64,000 bases of DNA from Diospyros lotus (Eukaryota > Streptophyta > Magnoliopsida > Ericales > Ebenaceae). The translations under genes and the position numbers were made by a program. The notes beneath the pieces are model-generated. The model saw only the letters and a program-made list of their open reading frames with translations. It was not told the DNA's origin and ran no database searches. Every line of letters starts with the position of its first letter. The first letter of the stretch is position 1. Shown here piece after piece: positions 46,601 to 58,982 of this stretch. The stretch covers positions 10,439,925 to 10,503,924 of the forward strand of contig NC_068339.1 in assembly GCF_014633365.1 (NCBI RefSeq), in the 5' to 3' direction.

Positions 46601-49600
46601 TCAAAAATCAGTAAAAACAACCAAGACTTCAACTAAATTGGTTTTAGCATGGAACACTTTTCAGGTACTTATCAATGAATGTGCTACAGTCAATACTGAA
46701 CAACATTGCTCATACCACAACTCCAGTTCAAAATAAATTGGGGAAGGACATTAAGGGCAAAATTTGTTATGTAAAGAGAAGGATGTTGGACACAGTTTCA
46801 GATATTTTGTGCTTTGGGCAGGCTTGCTCCAGATGGAAATTAAGATGCACTAGGCCAACCATTCCTTCTTGTGTAAAGTAGCATATTTGGCAAGAATATA
46901 ATGGTAGGGCCTTTGATTGTACAAAAGAAACACATTCAGAGCATTTCAGGGAGTAATTTTAACATCCTTCTTTTGTGGATCAGGGAGGAAATTCCCTTTG
47001 CTATAGTTCTCTTTTTACATTTTTCTGGATCATATTTCGTTGTAATTAGTCTTAGTTTTCCTTCCTTTCTTTTTTTCTAAAGGATTCAATCCCTATTGGC
47101 AGTGCATTCAATCCCTTTGGAGCAATCAATCTAAGGGTTAAGACTCCCTGCTTTGCAAGGCTTGGGAAATGGTCATATTTGTATGCAACCTTACTCTTTG
47201 GAACAATTCAATAGGCAGAAAGAAAATATGGATTGCCTGGCCAACCCCAAGTAATTAAACTGAGGCCTTCGGTTTTTATTTTTCCCTAATTGAAATTCAG
47301 AGACCTAATGAGTTGGGTTGCAGCTATTTCTATGATATTTCAGAGATGAATATGCCAATTTAGTTTACAAAATAGCAGCTCCAGATAAGGCCACTCAAAT
47401 GATACATACTGTAGTTGATCCACCACATTAGAAGGGACATGTGTACTTCAATTGATGGGGCCAAAATGGAGAAAAGCATGGTGAGAATGTGCAGTTAGAT
47501 ATAATTCATTCGAGGCAATCAGAATTACATATTGGCCAAAAAAAAATAGCACAAAAACTAAAAGCCCTTTAGGTGAAAGCATTCAGATTGTATGACTACA
47601 TGCATTTTTCAATGGCTCCATGAAAATGGTGTAATGCAAACAGCTTTCAAGGCAATGCACTCACATAATAAAAGAATACAAACATGAAGATGTACAAAAT
47701 TATATCATATTAAAAAAATTTATTTGAGTTCATATTAAGTTGATACAAGTTGTACAGAAGGTCATATGGGAAATGATCATTACTTGCAAGGGCTATATCT
47801 ATCCTGCAAACAGAAGGCAATTTCTTTTTTTTTTGCCTTTTTGTTGACAAATATTTCAATTGGAAAGGATATAAATGTACCTGTAAACATCCACCTGCAT
47901 CCTTGGGCAATTTCATGAAGATACCCAATAGGACAGATAAAAACTCACGAGCAGAAGACTTTAGGACATTTAAATTATTAGCAGCAACCGCTGGGGTATA
48001 ACGAGCCACAGCTTGCTGTTTGAGAATGTTTAATTCAGAGCCACTTTGGTCATCCTTTCTTTCTACAATTCTCTTATTTTGCTGAATAAGGATCTGCAAA
48101 CTCGAGCATATTATTCCGTGTATGTCCAATTCCTCACGAAGAGCATGGCACAATATTTTCTCCAACTCCTTCAAACTTTCAGCAGCATCCAGAGGGTAGT
48201 TGCAAAAAGAAGGCAGCAATGACCACAGCGAGTAAACAAGTCCATTTACACTCCTGGATGAATAGATCTTTCCTTCTTGCTCAAGCTGCCAAGAATCACC
48301 ATGAATGGGTAACACTTACAACAAACAAAAACATAATCCATATAGAAAAAAAACACCCATACCATTTGAGATCTCTGCCTCACAGTTCCAATCATACCCA
48401 AAATTGACTCTGTAAAGAAGCTTAAACGGGCACCAATAATGTATTGTTTCAAAATTGGGAAAAGCCAAACATTAGCCTCAGAGAGATCTGCAGCCTCCAA
48501 CTTAAGGGGAAGGATGCCCAAGAATGTTTCAGGACCCATGGCACCAAGGGCTGATCCAATGCATTCATGCAGCTGCTTAACAAGTACAGTAGCATGTTAT
48601 AGGCCAAGGGAACACTGATATGTTGCAAATGAAGCAAGGTAAAATATCATTTGTAATAAATTCAGAACTTAAACCAAAAATGTCAGGCTGATGTAATAAA
48701 GGCTACCTTTGCGCACCAAGGAGATCACAATATCATCAGCTTGGGAAAATTGTTTGTGTGCCCAAAGTTTTTTCCACAAGTTAAGGTGACAAAAAAAGGA
48801 ACTCCTTCAAGACAAGTCTCATGTGTTTTCAATATTGTGAATTTAGAAATCAGAATTTTAATGTCCCAAGTCTTATTTATCAAGAATTTTGTATACATGG
48901 CACCTTTTAAGTTGAGAAATATCATAAAATCGTTGAAATTATTAAACTCCAGTTCTCACACAATATGCACTGAAACAAACCCAAAACTGACGTTGCAATA
49001 AAAGCTTAAAAAGTGTGTATATATACAAATACATACATATATAAACAAGTTCAGGAACCAATTTCACTCATCTAAGACTATGAATTCTCTATAGCTGTAT
49101 AATTGGCCACACGGGTCTAGATCTACCAAGAGTCTAAAACATGCATGTACTCGGAAATCTCCTAGAGGAAAACTGCAAGAAAAGCACCAAAAGATATTAA
49201 AATGAGAAAGGAAAACCATATTTTGCAATAGCTAATCTTCAGGTTCATCAATCTCTTAAGCTTGGCATTGTTGTCAGCCTGAATACTTGAAAATTTTAAA
49301 TTATACACTTTAGTTTGACTTCAAGGCTAGGTTAGATCAAGGCCACTTAACTAACCTCATCATGTCAGTAAGTAAACCATATAGCAACTAATAGATTGGG
49401 GGGGGGAAGGAGTAGAGAACTGACGAAGAAAGATTATTAATAAGCAATTCTACCAGAATACTAATCCAAAACAGAATGGGAAAATGTTAACAAAGTAAAC
49501 AACACCATAAACCCAATTATAATAAAGAGGAGGGTTCTTGGAAACAGCATACTACCTGCTTTCTAAATGGGAAGTCTTCATCTGGCAATTTCTCCATATC

Positions 49601-52048
49601 TGCCAAGTTCTTTAGTGTTCCCCTCAATAAGTAAGAAGAATACATACCTGAAAGATCAATAACTTCAAGTTTTACTGAGAGATTGATAATCCAACATATT
49701 GAAATATTTGGTATAATAGACTTATCAAATAAAAAAAAAAAAAAAAAAACTGAAAGGAAGATTTGATACGGCATTACATGGGTACAAAAATCTATCAATA
49801 ATGAAACAAGAACTAAAGATGAAAAGCAAGAAGAAACCCCCAAAACAAGCACTGAATCCAGAGATCATTCCAGTTCAAGGAATGGATGTGCACACAAAAC
49901 ATCTTAATCCATTAAGACTCATTTTAGCAAAGTAGCATAAAATAGATAGGCTGAAAGGGCAGGTCGGCTACAGATACCCTTTTACTCAGAAAAGCAGCTC
50001 AAACAAAGAATAGGAGTACCTAATTTGCTAAACATAGCCGAAGCAACCTGAAATGACACGTCCCAAACTGCAGCATAGTGATAATCAAGTAAATTTTCAA
50101 CAGTTGAACAAATTTTTTCAATGATGGTTGGTCCAGATTTCCTTGTTTCCTCATTTCTACTTGCCATAATTTGATCAATTCCCTGTTTGATCAAATTTTC
50201 GTCAATACATGAGTCTATTAGAGACTTGAAGGATTCCATTGCTGCAAATAAGACCTCCTCGTGTTCAAATGCCAAGACATCTGGTGGAAAACCATTCAAG
50301 AAACATAATAAGCTACTCAACAATAACATGCTAGCATTAAAATTTGACCAAGCAAAAAATTGACACATGTTATCCAGTTCACAAGGCACCACATGAAATT
50401 GATATTTTATATGGGGAAATAACCAAAAGAGACAGATCAGACCTCTAAGTGCATTGAATACAAGAGGGAGTTTCAGTACGCAAACTTGTCTGTCCAAATG
50501 ATATATCTTTTTCATTCCAACACCAAGTAGCCTGGCAACGAATGTTGTGTCATCCACAGACATCTTATTTGCAGAGATAGAAAGACCCAACGAGCATAAC
50601 AGATCTAGCAGCAGTTCAGAAGAAATCTCTAATGTTTGGTGTAGACAAAGTGCGCTCAAACTGTTTGTTATACGCCTGGTAACAAGGGGTTGTCGTATTT
50701 CCAACAAAGATTTAAAGTACTTCATGATGGTAGTAGAGAACTTCAAGGACAAAAGAGGAAGACAATCTTTAAGAGCATCCAGCACATAGAGGACCTCTTG
50801 AGCTCCTTTAGGCTTTTCAGAAGCACTTGCATTTGATCCACCAGCAAGCAGCAGAAACCTTTCAAAGATGTTTGCCATGGCTTCACTTGCAGGTCCCAGC
50901 ACCGGTGTTCCTTGAAAACTAACAAGGACATCATGTAGGCACATATGTGACTGTTTTCTAACCTGTTGACCAAGGAAGTGGATTGCTAAAAGCATTAGAA
51001 GGTTTATTTTGAGAACAATTTTGTCAAGAGCTTACGCAAAATGCATACTGAAGCTTTCTCCAAACTAAAATCTTTGAAATTCAATATGCAAAAATCAGCC
51101 TTTGCCCTGAGCAGTATTCATGTGATCTCACTAGGAATGCCCTAATCCTCAATATAGAAGAAGTAATGACATGGCTATGATTTATGAAAAAATGACTGAT
51201 TTATCCAAAGATACCATGGGGTTGATCTCGCATGTTAAAGGCAGACACCCAAAAAGAAACAGGAGCTTTATATGACAAAGGTAGCAATAAACTTATGACA
51301 ACATATAATATCGACAAATTGTTGTGACACTATATCAGCAACATGCACTTACAAATAATTAATGAATTAACTTATAACGCCACAGTGGCAAGGGATATGG
51401 AGAAGGAAATTTTCAATTTCCAGACATGGGACTGCATTAGATCCCAACCTAAGATGCATCAAAACAGAAATCGAGAAAAATATAGGGGTTCCCGATTATA
51501 AAGCAACAGAATTGTGGAAATTGGAGAAGGAAAACGGTGACCTTGGGACGGTCGTCAGTTACATAGGCTAAAAGAAATCCATAAAGCGAAGATACATCAG
51601 ACCAGGTGAACTTCTCCCCAATTATCAGCAAATCCGAAAGGCACTTCAGCCCTGAGGCGGCCCCGGTAGGAGTGATCGATTTCGAGCGCAGGACGCGAAC
51701 CACCAGGTCAGACACGTATTCGGTTTTCTTCTTGAGAATGGGAATGGAGATTCGAGGAACAATCATGGCGAGGATGGCGAGGAGGGCGTCGACGGCGTGG
51801 CCCGGGGGCTGGGGCTCGGCGGAGAGGCGGTCGAGGGAGGAGCAGGTAGCGCCGAAGTAGGCGACGGCGGTTCTAGGGAGGTTCTGGTCCTTGAGCTCCT
51901 GAGACATTGCGCCGAAAACGGCGCAGATGTGTTGGTGGCGCTCCTGATCGGAGTTACTGAAACGAGAAAGGATGGAGTCGCAGAAGTCATCGGAATGGAG
52001 GAATTGGAGTGGTTCTTCAATTTCGACGCCCTCCATGGAGGTTTCCAA
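37683..52048 (-). CDS. RRP12: RRP12-like protein (pre-ribosome maturation and export, NUC173 family)
   Basis: Eighteen exons, listed from the start: 51542-52048, 50443-50962, 50020-50280, 49556-49647, 48363-48572, 47881-48285, 46391-46569, 45309-45402, 45143-45199, 41541-41675, 41338-41409, 40775-40888, 40530-40691, 40296-40424, 39094-39195, 38926-39005, 38596-38742 and 37683-38295. All phases agree, giving 1292 aa from the first ATG (52048) or 1288 from the second (52036). The product is an all-helical HEAT-repeat protein. It keeps the family's SLWSLLPSFCNYP (exon 6) and LLPGLDAEETDLLFAAIEPALK (exon 8), and ends in an acidic then Lys/Arg-rich nucleolar-type tail. RRP12 acts in the nucleolus in pre-40S maturation and export in yeast. 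The length fits the plant family. Confidence 0.94.
42037..42396 (+). repeat. 5' LTR of the TR-GAG element
   Basis: 360 bp. A TATAAATAG box lies near 42230, about 170 bp before the LTR end. Confidence 0.94.
42424..43090 (+). pseudogene. TR-GAG element, first gag unit
   Basis: It begins MVNLTDPVGDLEMRVEGIQ, a coiled-coil N-terminus rich in Arg/Glu. A single in-frame TAG at 42697-42699 follows. The Ty3-type retrotransposon gag core comes next in the same frame, with WVFRTERYF, ASCFEGAAMLWFQWEQ and LKAMLRDRFKTAQEGKVEERFLALRQ. Apart from that stop the frame is open to 43371 and runs on into the second unit. The product would form virus-like particles. Confidence 0.85.
43091..43939 (+). pseudogene. 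TR-GAG element, second (duplicated) gag unit
   Basis: It opens with MEGMQKGVDARRREVQSME...LDQFAYLRTKWEDPEREKK, which parallels the N-terminal coiled coil of the first unit. After a frame change between about 43344 and 43371 it gives a second gag core (WIFRAERYFSINQLSEEEK, AALCFEAGALAWFQWETRQ). One in-frame TAA at 43656-43658 precedes FVNRLKPKIRAEVRVLRPLGL, which parallels FIKGLKPVIRTEMRVSRPIGL of unit one. So gag is duplicated in tandem. Confidence 0.82.
43940..44300 (+). repeat. 3' LTR of the TR-GAG element
   Basis: 361 bp, nearly identical to the 5' LTR. Confidence 0.94.
44301..45142. other. Rest of RRP12 intron 9
   Basis: AT-rich sequence. 44800-44990 has an LTR-like look (GTTGTAATCTAG, TTCTTAGGAGTTCG, TCTATAAGTACG) but no termini could be set. 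Confidence 0.3.
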
Positions 52049-52659
52049 GTTCGCAGAAACCCTAGACGACGAAGTCAGTAGTTACTTACTACTACTAGGG
52101 TTTTAGGCAGAAAGAGGGGCAAGAATGATAGGGATGATATGAATGAACGAATGAATGAATTAATTATTTACTTATTGATTTATTTTGGGTTTAGTTTTTA
52201 GTTTAAAGGCCAATTGGATGTACTATTTTTCAACTGCCCCAGCTAATTAGGTCAGGGGAGTTGAAAATGGCAGTTAATTTGAGGGTTATCTTTGCAACTG
52301 TGATGAGGGACTGACTGGTGACTCCTCCCTTAAAAAACCGAATTGGACCAACTGATTTAAGTAATTTACTACTACCCATACCATTCCCTCTCCTCTGATT
52401 ATTTCTTCTTCACAAATTGATCTCCCCCATTGATTGGCAGCCCATTCGTTTTTTTAATTCTTCACCCCTTACATTTTTTAGGTTTATATTTCACAGTTTA
52501 GCAGTCTTCTTTAATATTAATTAATTATTGCTATTTTGTATTTTTATAGTGTTTGTAGAGGCCCATTAAATTTTCCCACCATATATATATATATATATTT
52601 ATGTTATATAGGTAATATTTTTACAATGTTTAATCATCCATTATACATGTTATATGAAT
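52049..52659 (-). promoter_or_regulatory. RRP12-like upstream region with telo-box
   Basis: On the minus strand AAACCCTAG (complement of 52095-52103) lies about 50 bp upstream of the first ATG. This telo-box motif is typical of plant ribosome-biogenesis genes. A TGGGCC site-II-like motif lies about 500 bp upstream (complement of about 52570-52575). Functional roles are inferred. Confidence 0.45.
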
Positions 52660-53640
52660 AATATTTTTAAGCTTCATGTACAAATGATTGATTTTTAAAG
52701 TACAAAATATCAAAATTTTGTATCTCAACTATTAATAATTATTACTTTAAGTTCTTATCATGATTTACAAAATTATTGCATATACTACATAGGATGTCAT
52801 GTATAAAAAAATTATGTTACAAAGACACATCAATTAGCTTTCATTTATATAAATATGGCATTTAATCTTTTAATAATTAAAAAAATAACATTTAAACCTC
52901 AATTTAAAAAAATCGAATTTGATAAAAAAAAACCTAAATTTCATAAAAAAACCCTAAAAATTTCATAAAAAGACAAAAATATTTAAAAAAGACATAAATT
53001 TCATTAAAAATATATTAAAAATTCATAAAAATACCTAAAAACATTTTAAAAATTTATGAAATTTATATATTTTTTTGAATATTTTTAGGTATTTTTATGA
53101 AATTTTTAGTTCTTTTTATGAAATTTTAGGTATTTTTATGAAATTTAGGCCATTTATTATTTTTATGTCTTTTTATTAAATTTTATATCTTTTTATAAAA
53201 TGTAGGTTTTCTTTTGAATATTTGTATGTCCTTTTTAATAAAAATTTTAGGTTTTTTTGGAAATTTATGACTGTTTTGGATTATTTTTAAGTATTTTTTT
53301 AAAAAATTTAGGTCTTTTATAAAATTTTGATTTTTTCTCAAATTTAATCTTTTTTTACATCAGGATTAAATATTAATTTTTTTAAAAATTAAGAAATCAA
53401 ATGTCATATTTATATATTAAACCTAATTTGATATGTTTTGTTATGATTTTTTTTATATGACTTTGCATCTTCCATAGTGTAAGTAATGACTATTTACTCT
53501 TAGTCATAATAAAAATTAAAAATAATAATTTTTAATAATTAAAATATTTAATATTGATGTTTTATATTTTAAAAATTAAATATTATATTTTTTAATTATT
53601 TAGGAGTGATTGTATGCATGACATATTTTTATAATGTTTA
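52660..53640. repeat. Long AT-rich inverted repeat (foldback)
   Basis: The arms meet near 53055-53060. TTCATAAAAATACCTAAAA (about 53023) pairs with TTTTAGGTATTTTTATGAA (from about 53083). Outer landmarks also pair: ATTTATATAAATATGGCATTTAATC (52843 on) against GATGACAT-type sequence near 53400, and the ACTTTAAGTTCTTATCATGA block near 52744 against its complement near 53500. Each arm is several hundred bp, imperfect, with many short TTTCATAAAAA-type motifs. No ORF is present. It is probably a foldback or MITE-type element. Confidence 0.62.
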
Positions 53641-53701
53641 AACATGGATGCCCATTAATGTGTGTGACAATCGGTGGAGTGAAATTTTTTATTATATATA
53701 T

Positions 53702-56414
53702 TGTAAGCACCCTTGTCTAGATATTCTCAAAACACTTAGACTACCCGAACAGGAGCGCCTACGAGAGGAGAAAAATAATGAACCACAAAACAAAGAATAC
53801 CCTAGCATGCATACACAAAAATAAGAACAGCGAAAGCGAAGCTAAACACATGCATGCACTACGGGTACCCCGTTAACACAATGATCATATGATAAATAAA
53901 TGAACACAAACTCCTATGCCGACATACACGAGACTCGAGAAAAAACCTGGTATAGTAAAAATAATAGAGTAAATCCTACTCAAATATTAGAGTTGACAGG
54001 GATTGACGGGACTGCATGTACACCATACCGACTCTGTCGCTAAAAGTTGATTCCCTTGCCATAACTCACGCTGCCACTACTTGGAATGATGGAAAGCAAA
54101 GTGAGTTGAGAGACTCAGCAAGTATAAGAAAATAAGGGCCGAAGGTTGAACATATCCAGCAAGCTCTCCCCAGAACACCAACCCCCAAGTATACACAAAT
54201 CATGTGACACTACAACACAATAGTATAACATAATAAAAACACACACCGGTCATTGGGGCCCATACAAGACACACGGCACCCAAGTCCTATACCAACATGC
54301 CGATGCCCTAAAAGGCAACATGAATCTCCAACAAACCTGCGCGCACTGTCCCGGGTCGGTACTCCCATCACTCATGTGTCCGTGTCAATACTCCCGACAC
54401 CCGAGCCATAGACTCCCTCGGAACGGTCCTCCCGTCCGAGAACTAATAACTACCAGTAACCATGCAATGCACATAAAAATACAATGGCGTAGTGAGCATC
54501 AACGTGATACACCGACGCCCATACATCCAGGCATCAGGCCATGCTCATCCCACATAGGAAACCACACGCGATGCATATGCCCGTGCTGGATGCAACTTAA
54601 CCAAGCTAGAATGTCCGTGTACAAGCATACTCAATGAATGAATATTCCAACATGCAACCCGTACCCATGTGCATATCAAATCATGAACAGTAATATAATA
54701 AATCTAATCGTACAGTAAATCACATACTGGCAAAGCTAGTCAGCAGTGCCTGGTACCGGTCAACGACCAATGACTATGAGTGTCCACCCGACAGTCCACT
54801 TTAGGGCCGTACAATACTCTATCCCAACGTCACCAAATAGCTGACCCTTCCCCCACTGCTCGATAGCTTTAACCGAACCATAAACAAACTAGAGAAAATC
54901 GTAAATTAACTCGCACGTTTAGAAACCTAGTCCCCAAGCTGGGTTCAGCATCATTCCCAAAAGAGTGGGGGCTGTACAAACCTCTATAGGCACACAACGA
55001 ATAAAATCATAAAAGTTCTGGATTTAATTTAAATTAAAATAAATAAATATTAATTTAATAAATAATGCTAGGAGCCGAATTAATCTAAGGGAGGGAATAA
55101 AATATGAGAAACCACGGAGTTTCTAACGGGAATTAAAGAACAAGAGAAGAGGGTTAAGAGCTTGCCTTTATACGGCCGTTTCTTGCTTTTCTTGCACTCC
55201 CGCTGCGAAGTAAAACGTTTAATAGCGATTAATAAAATCGTGGCTCACCTTAATTAAATCTAACAGTGTAATATAAATAATTTAACCTCCTAAAATCTCA
55301 CATAGGCACACCAAAAATAAAATCCCAATGAGTCTCATATTTAATTTAAATTAAATCACGTTAATAAAATTATCGATTCGTATAATTAATACACGAAACC
55401 AAAACGAATTAAGGAAAGATGTAAAATTCACAAAATGGAAAGAGATCGCAAGGGTAGAGGAGAGCTTGCCTGAATTTAGCTATTTACAGCGTTTCCACGC
55501 TTAATCACCACCAAATTAATATACGCTGTAAAATATATTAAACTCCCAAAATTAATAAAATTGGATCCAAAATAAAATTCTAACCTTATAGAATGTTTAA
55601 TACATAATTCTTTACTTACCTGGTTAATTAAACTGCGATTAAACCAAGTTTAATCTTGATTTTTTGCTCAAATTCTTCCATTTTCTCCACTGCACGCGCC
55701 TCATTCTTTCTCCATTTTTTATTGTTGTTCTTGTTGTTCGGAGACGCCCAATTTCGGCTTTAAAAAGCTAAAAAATGAGTGGCTAGGAGAGAGCCACGTG
55801 GCAGCAGCGAAGGCAGCCGCTGGAGACACCAACGCCTCAGACGAAACGACGCCGTTTTGGGCATTCTTGTTGATTAAAAATCAGCATTTTCCTCATTTGC
55901 GAGCGGCGAAATCGAACCCGCATCCAGCCGCTGGTCACCCTCGCGCCTTAATATGCCTTCAGTTATATTTAAAGTGACTTCTAGTCACTTTCCAACTTTT
56001 GCACCAGCACTCCTAAACTTTCGAAAATTATCACATGCACAAGAGCTTCCATTTTTTTCTTATTTCACTTATACCCTGACATTTTCAAAAATTCACCAAT
56101 TGAATTTATTTTCCTATATCATAAATACCCTCAATTAAATTAATTAAACCTAAATTTCCTATTTCCTCAAAATTACATAAATAAACATTTTACTTTAAAT
56201 TAACCCAATAAATAATTAGTTTCCTTAAACAATAATCACCGAAATAAAAATTAAATCGGTATTTCCTTTAAACCCACAAATATTCAATAATCTCTACAAA
56301 CATAATAATTAATAATTAATATTTCTCTTAAACCCAAAAATATTTAACAATTATCAATTGTTCCCAATCAATTTAATAATCATTTATTTAATTCCCCAAT
56401 TTGGGGATGTTACA
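53702..56414 (-). mobile_element. 2.7-kb solo LTR (gypsy, chromovirus-like), target duplication TATAT
   Basis: Ends are TGTAAGCACCC on the left and GGGGATGTTACA on the right, flanked by TATAT at 53697-53701 and 56415-56419. Read on the minus strand it starts TGTAACATCCCC, the start typical of large Tekay/Del-like gypsy LTRs, and its 2713-bp size suits that lineage. There are no coding domains. The flank falls in an AT-repeat, so the duplication alone is weak, but the paired termini support it. Orientation is inferred from the TGTAACATCCCC start. Confidence 0.72.
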
Positions 56415-56859
56415 TATATGCAAAAACAAACATATATATGCCAAATTAGGATTTATGATAAACTCAATAGTAATATCTTATTTTACTGTGAATAAAAAAT
56501 ACATTAGTGAAAGTAAAAAAGAAAAAATTAAATGATATAAAGAAAATAAAAATTTGGGTGTAGCGGTAAAATTAATTAAATTTAAAATTTTGAGTTTTAA
56601 ATTTTATTTTTAATAAAAATATAAAAAATATTTTAAAAATATAGTTTATTAATAGAATTTTATAATATCAAAGCAAAAGATAGAATAGAATTAAAATATA
56701 AAACACACGTGTTAGTTGTCTTCTTCTAGCAAACACAGCCGTCGAATTTTAATTGTTTTCTTGTAGTAGCACGCAACGCATCATTTGATTTGCTAGGATT
56801 TCTCGCCCAACCCAACCACTGCTAGGATTTCTCACCCAACCCAACCACCCCCTCTCTTG
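56415..56859. other. AT-rich spacer
   Basis: No gene seen. A short direct repeat of a TGCTAGGATTTCTC-CCAACCCAACCAC unit occurs near 56790-56848. Confidence 0.4.
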
Positions 56860-57064
56860 CACCCTCACCTTAGGGCCCCCAACTTCCCCACGCTAAGGGG
56901 AAAGTTAATTAGGAACATGCAGGCAGAGGCTCAACGTTGGCTGCCCACAAGGACCCCACCCAACAGAAGGCAGAAATCCTACATTGCGACTGGTTAGTCT
57001 CGAACCCAGGCTCTTGGCACCATGCTGTCGCCCCACAACCACAAGTGCTACGCCCTGGGGGCCC
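56860..57064 (-). mobile_element. tRNA-derived SINE
   Basis: Read on the minus strand: an A-box-like TAGCACTTGTGG (complement of about 57040-57051), then a B box GGGTTCGAGAC (complement of about 56998-57008). A body rich in GGGG/CCCC follows, as in plant tRNA-derived SINEs. It abuts the LTR element at 57093. Ends and target duplication are not certain. Confidence 0.52.
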
Positions 57065-57092
57065 AACCACCCCTCTCTCTCTCCTACCTTAC

Positions 57093-57612
57093 TAATAAGG
57101 GAATATTTATAGGGGGCGATTTTACTGTACTACTCCTAGGAGGTTATCATTAACTTGGAGTCATGTGTGCCAGTAAAGGCCAATATGCAATCGCCACGTG
57201 TCAAATCTTAGGAGCTCTACTTATCCTTATAATTTTTATTATGATTTTGAACTGAAAGAGATAAAGAATAAGATTAAGTCAACCAATGATATCTTTAAAT
57301 ATCTCAAGAATTATCTCTATTAGGGAAGATTATCTTTTTTCCCCATGAAAAGGGGATCAACCTCTCTTTTTGAAATATATCTTATCTCCTAAGGGAAAGG
57401 CTAACGGACATCTATAAATAGAGGACAGCCTCTACAGGTATGGGGATCTGATTCCTAAGGGACTCTTTTATTATCTTCCATTACTATTATACTCCTCAAA
57501 AATTCGTGAACTGACTTAAGCGTTAGAGGGATCACGGGGAGCGAGTCCCCCCCTCTTTTTTTTACAGGTACTTGGTCCGAGACATAAGAAGGTGATTGGC
57601 TCTGCATCATCA
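57093..57612 (+). repeat. 5' LTR of the array-bearing element
   Basis: 520 bp. It starts TAATAAGGG where the 3' copy has TGATGAGGG (two G-to-A changes), and ends GCATCATCA. A TATAAATAG box lies near 57412. Confidence 0.92.
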
Positions 57613-57614
57613 AT

Positions 57615-57634
57615 TGGCGCCCACCGTGGGGCCC
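57615..57634 (+). promoter_or_regulatory. Primer binding site, Tat-type
   Basis: TGGCGCCCACCGTGGGGCCC starts two bases after the 5' LTR. It differs from the tRNA-Met sites used by the other LTR elements in this window. Confidence 0.8.
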
Positions 57635-58414
57635 TCGTTTTTCTTTTTGTCTGCCAAGTATAATCTAAAGCCACTCGAAGCACAATCAGATTGAGTGGGA
57701 AAGAAAAGGTTTCACGTATGTGGCCTCATTAACGGTATGCTCCCTGGTTTAATATTTATACATCGATCACTGTTACATAAAAGGAAAAAAATAGCTGGAG
57801 GCACTATGCGTATCGACTATTAATTTATGTGTGTAAAGATCAATTTTTGTATGTGTCAATTTTCGATGTTTTCCCATAAGCTTGGCTCTTATGTGACCTC
57901 ATTAACGGCTTCCGAAAAAATGGGAGAAGAAATTGGGAGCGGTAATCCAGGAGAAAGAAGATGTTCATCTTATTTTATAGATCCTATGAGGCTTGATTTT
58001 GCCATCTTATGCGGCTTTATGTTAAAATAAAATCTTTTAGAGACTGGGAAAAAAAGACAAGCAGAATCAATGGATGAAGTTTCACTGCAGCAAGGTACCG
58101 CTAATTTTTTCTAATCCATTGAGTCTATGTGTTTGTTTATCATCGTTGCTTATTGATTGCACTTGTTGAGGTCAAAAACCTCAAGATGATAAAGCTTGAT
58201 TTTGTCCATGCTGTATACATTATATTTTTCTGGCCTATCTTTTGGGCTACAACGTCAATAAAGGGCTTTTTCCAATAAGCATAGCATCTTTCTCTACCCA
58301 TGGGGGTTTTATTCCATGACTGCTAGGGCCAAATTGGGTTAGCTCCGAACCCTCAAAGAGATGGCCAATGGTTAGTAGGATGCATCTTGGCATGACAAGA
58401 CGGTAGAGATGGCT

Positions 58415-58689
58415 ATTGCGGACGTAGGCATCAAGACCGAACCGCGAAAATAAAATATGAATATTATTTCGGATTGCGGACGTAGGCATTTCGCCGAACC
58501 GCGAAGACAAAATACGAGCATTATTTCGGAATACAGACGTAGGCATCAAGACCGAACCGCGAAGACAAAATATGAACATTATCTCTGATTGCGGACGTAG
58601 GCATCAAGCCGAACCGTGAAGACAAAATATGGATCTTATTTCGGATTGTGGAAGTAGGCATTTCGCCGAAAATAAAATATGGATATTCT
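58415..58689 (+). repeat. Tandem array A, about 57-bp unit, about 4.8 copies
   Basis: Units start ATTGCGGACGTAGGCAT and carry GCCGAACCGCGAAGACAAAA. The last unit is truncated. Confidence 0.88.
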
Positions 58690-58762
58690 TTAAAATCCCG
58701 TCATCAACTACAATCCAAGCCAGCATGTGCACACGAAGACCGAGGGTCTGAAATGCCTCGAC

Positions 58763-58962
58763 AACGCAAAAACAAAGGATCAGATATGATCATCGGGGGC
58801 CTCGAACCCCCGAACACTCAAAAACAAAGGACCAGATATGATCCTCGGGGGGCCTCGAACCCCCGAACACTCAAAAACAAAGGATCAGATATGATCCTTG
58901 GGGGGCCCCGAACCCCCAAACACTCAAAAACAAATGATCACTTATGATCCTCGAACTCTTGA
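58763..58962 (+). repeat. Tandem array B, about 53-bp unit, about 3.7 copies
   Basis: Units are AACACTCAAAAACAAAGGA followed by CAGATATGATCCTCGGGG and CCTCGAACCCCCG. Confidence 0.88.
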
Positions 58963-58982
58963 CAACTCAAAACCGAAGGTTC

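Noticed and set aside
47710..47880. Possible extra RRP12 exon after CAG at about 47805
   Set aside because: The AG/GT pair gives a 20-base exon that breaks phase, while joining 47881 to 46569 keeps phase and family continuity (GGCLQ then TTISEFASIADK).
54320..54637. 105-aa Cys/His-rich frame
   Set aside because: It lies within the 2.7-kb solo LTR, shows no ordered zinc-finger spacing and has no gene context.
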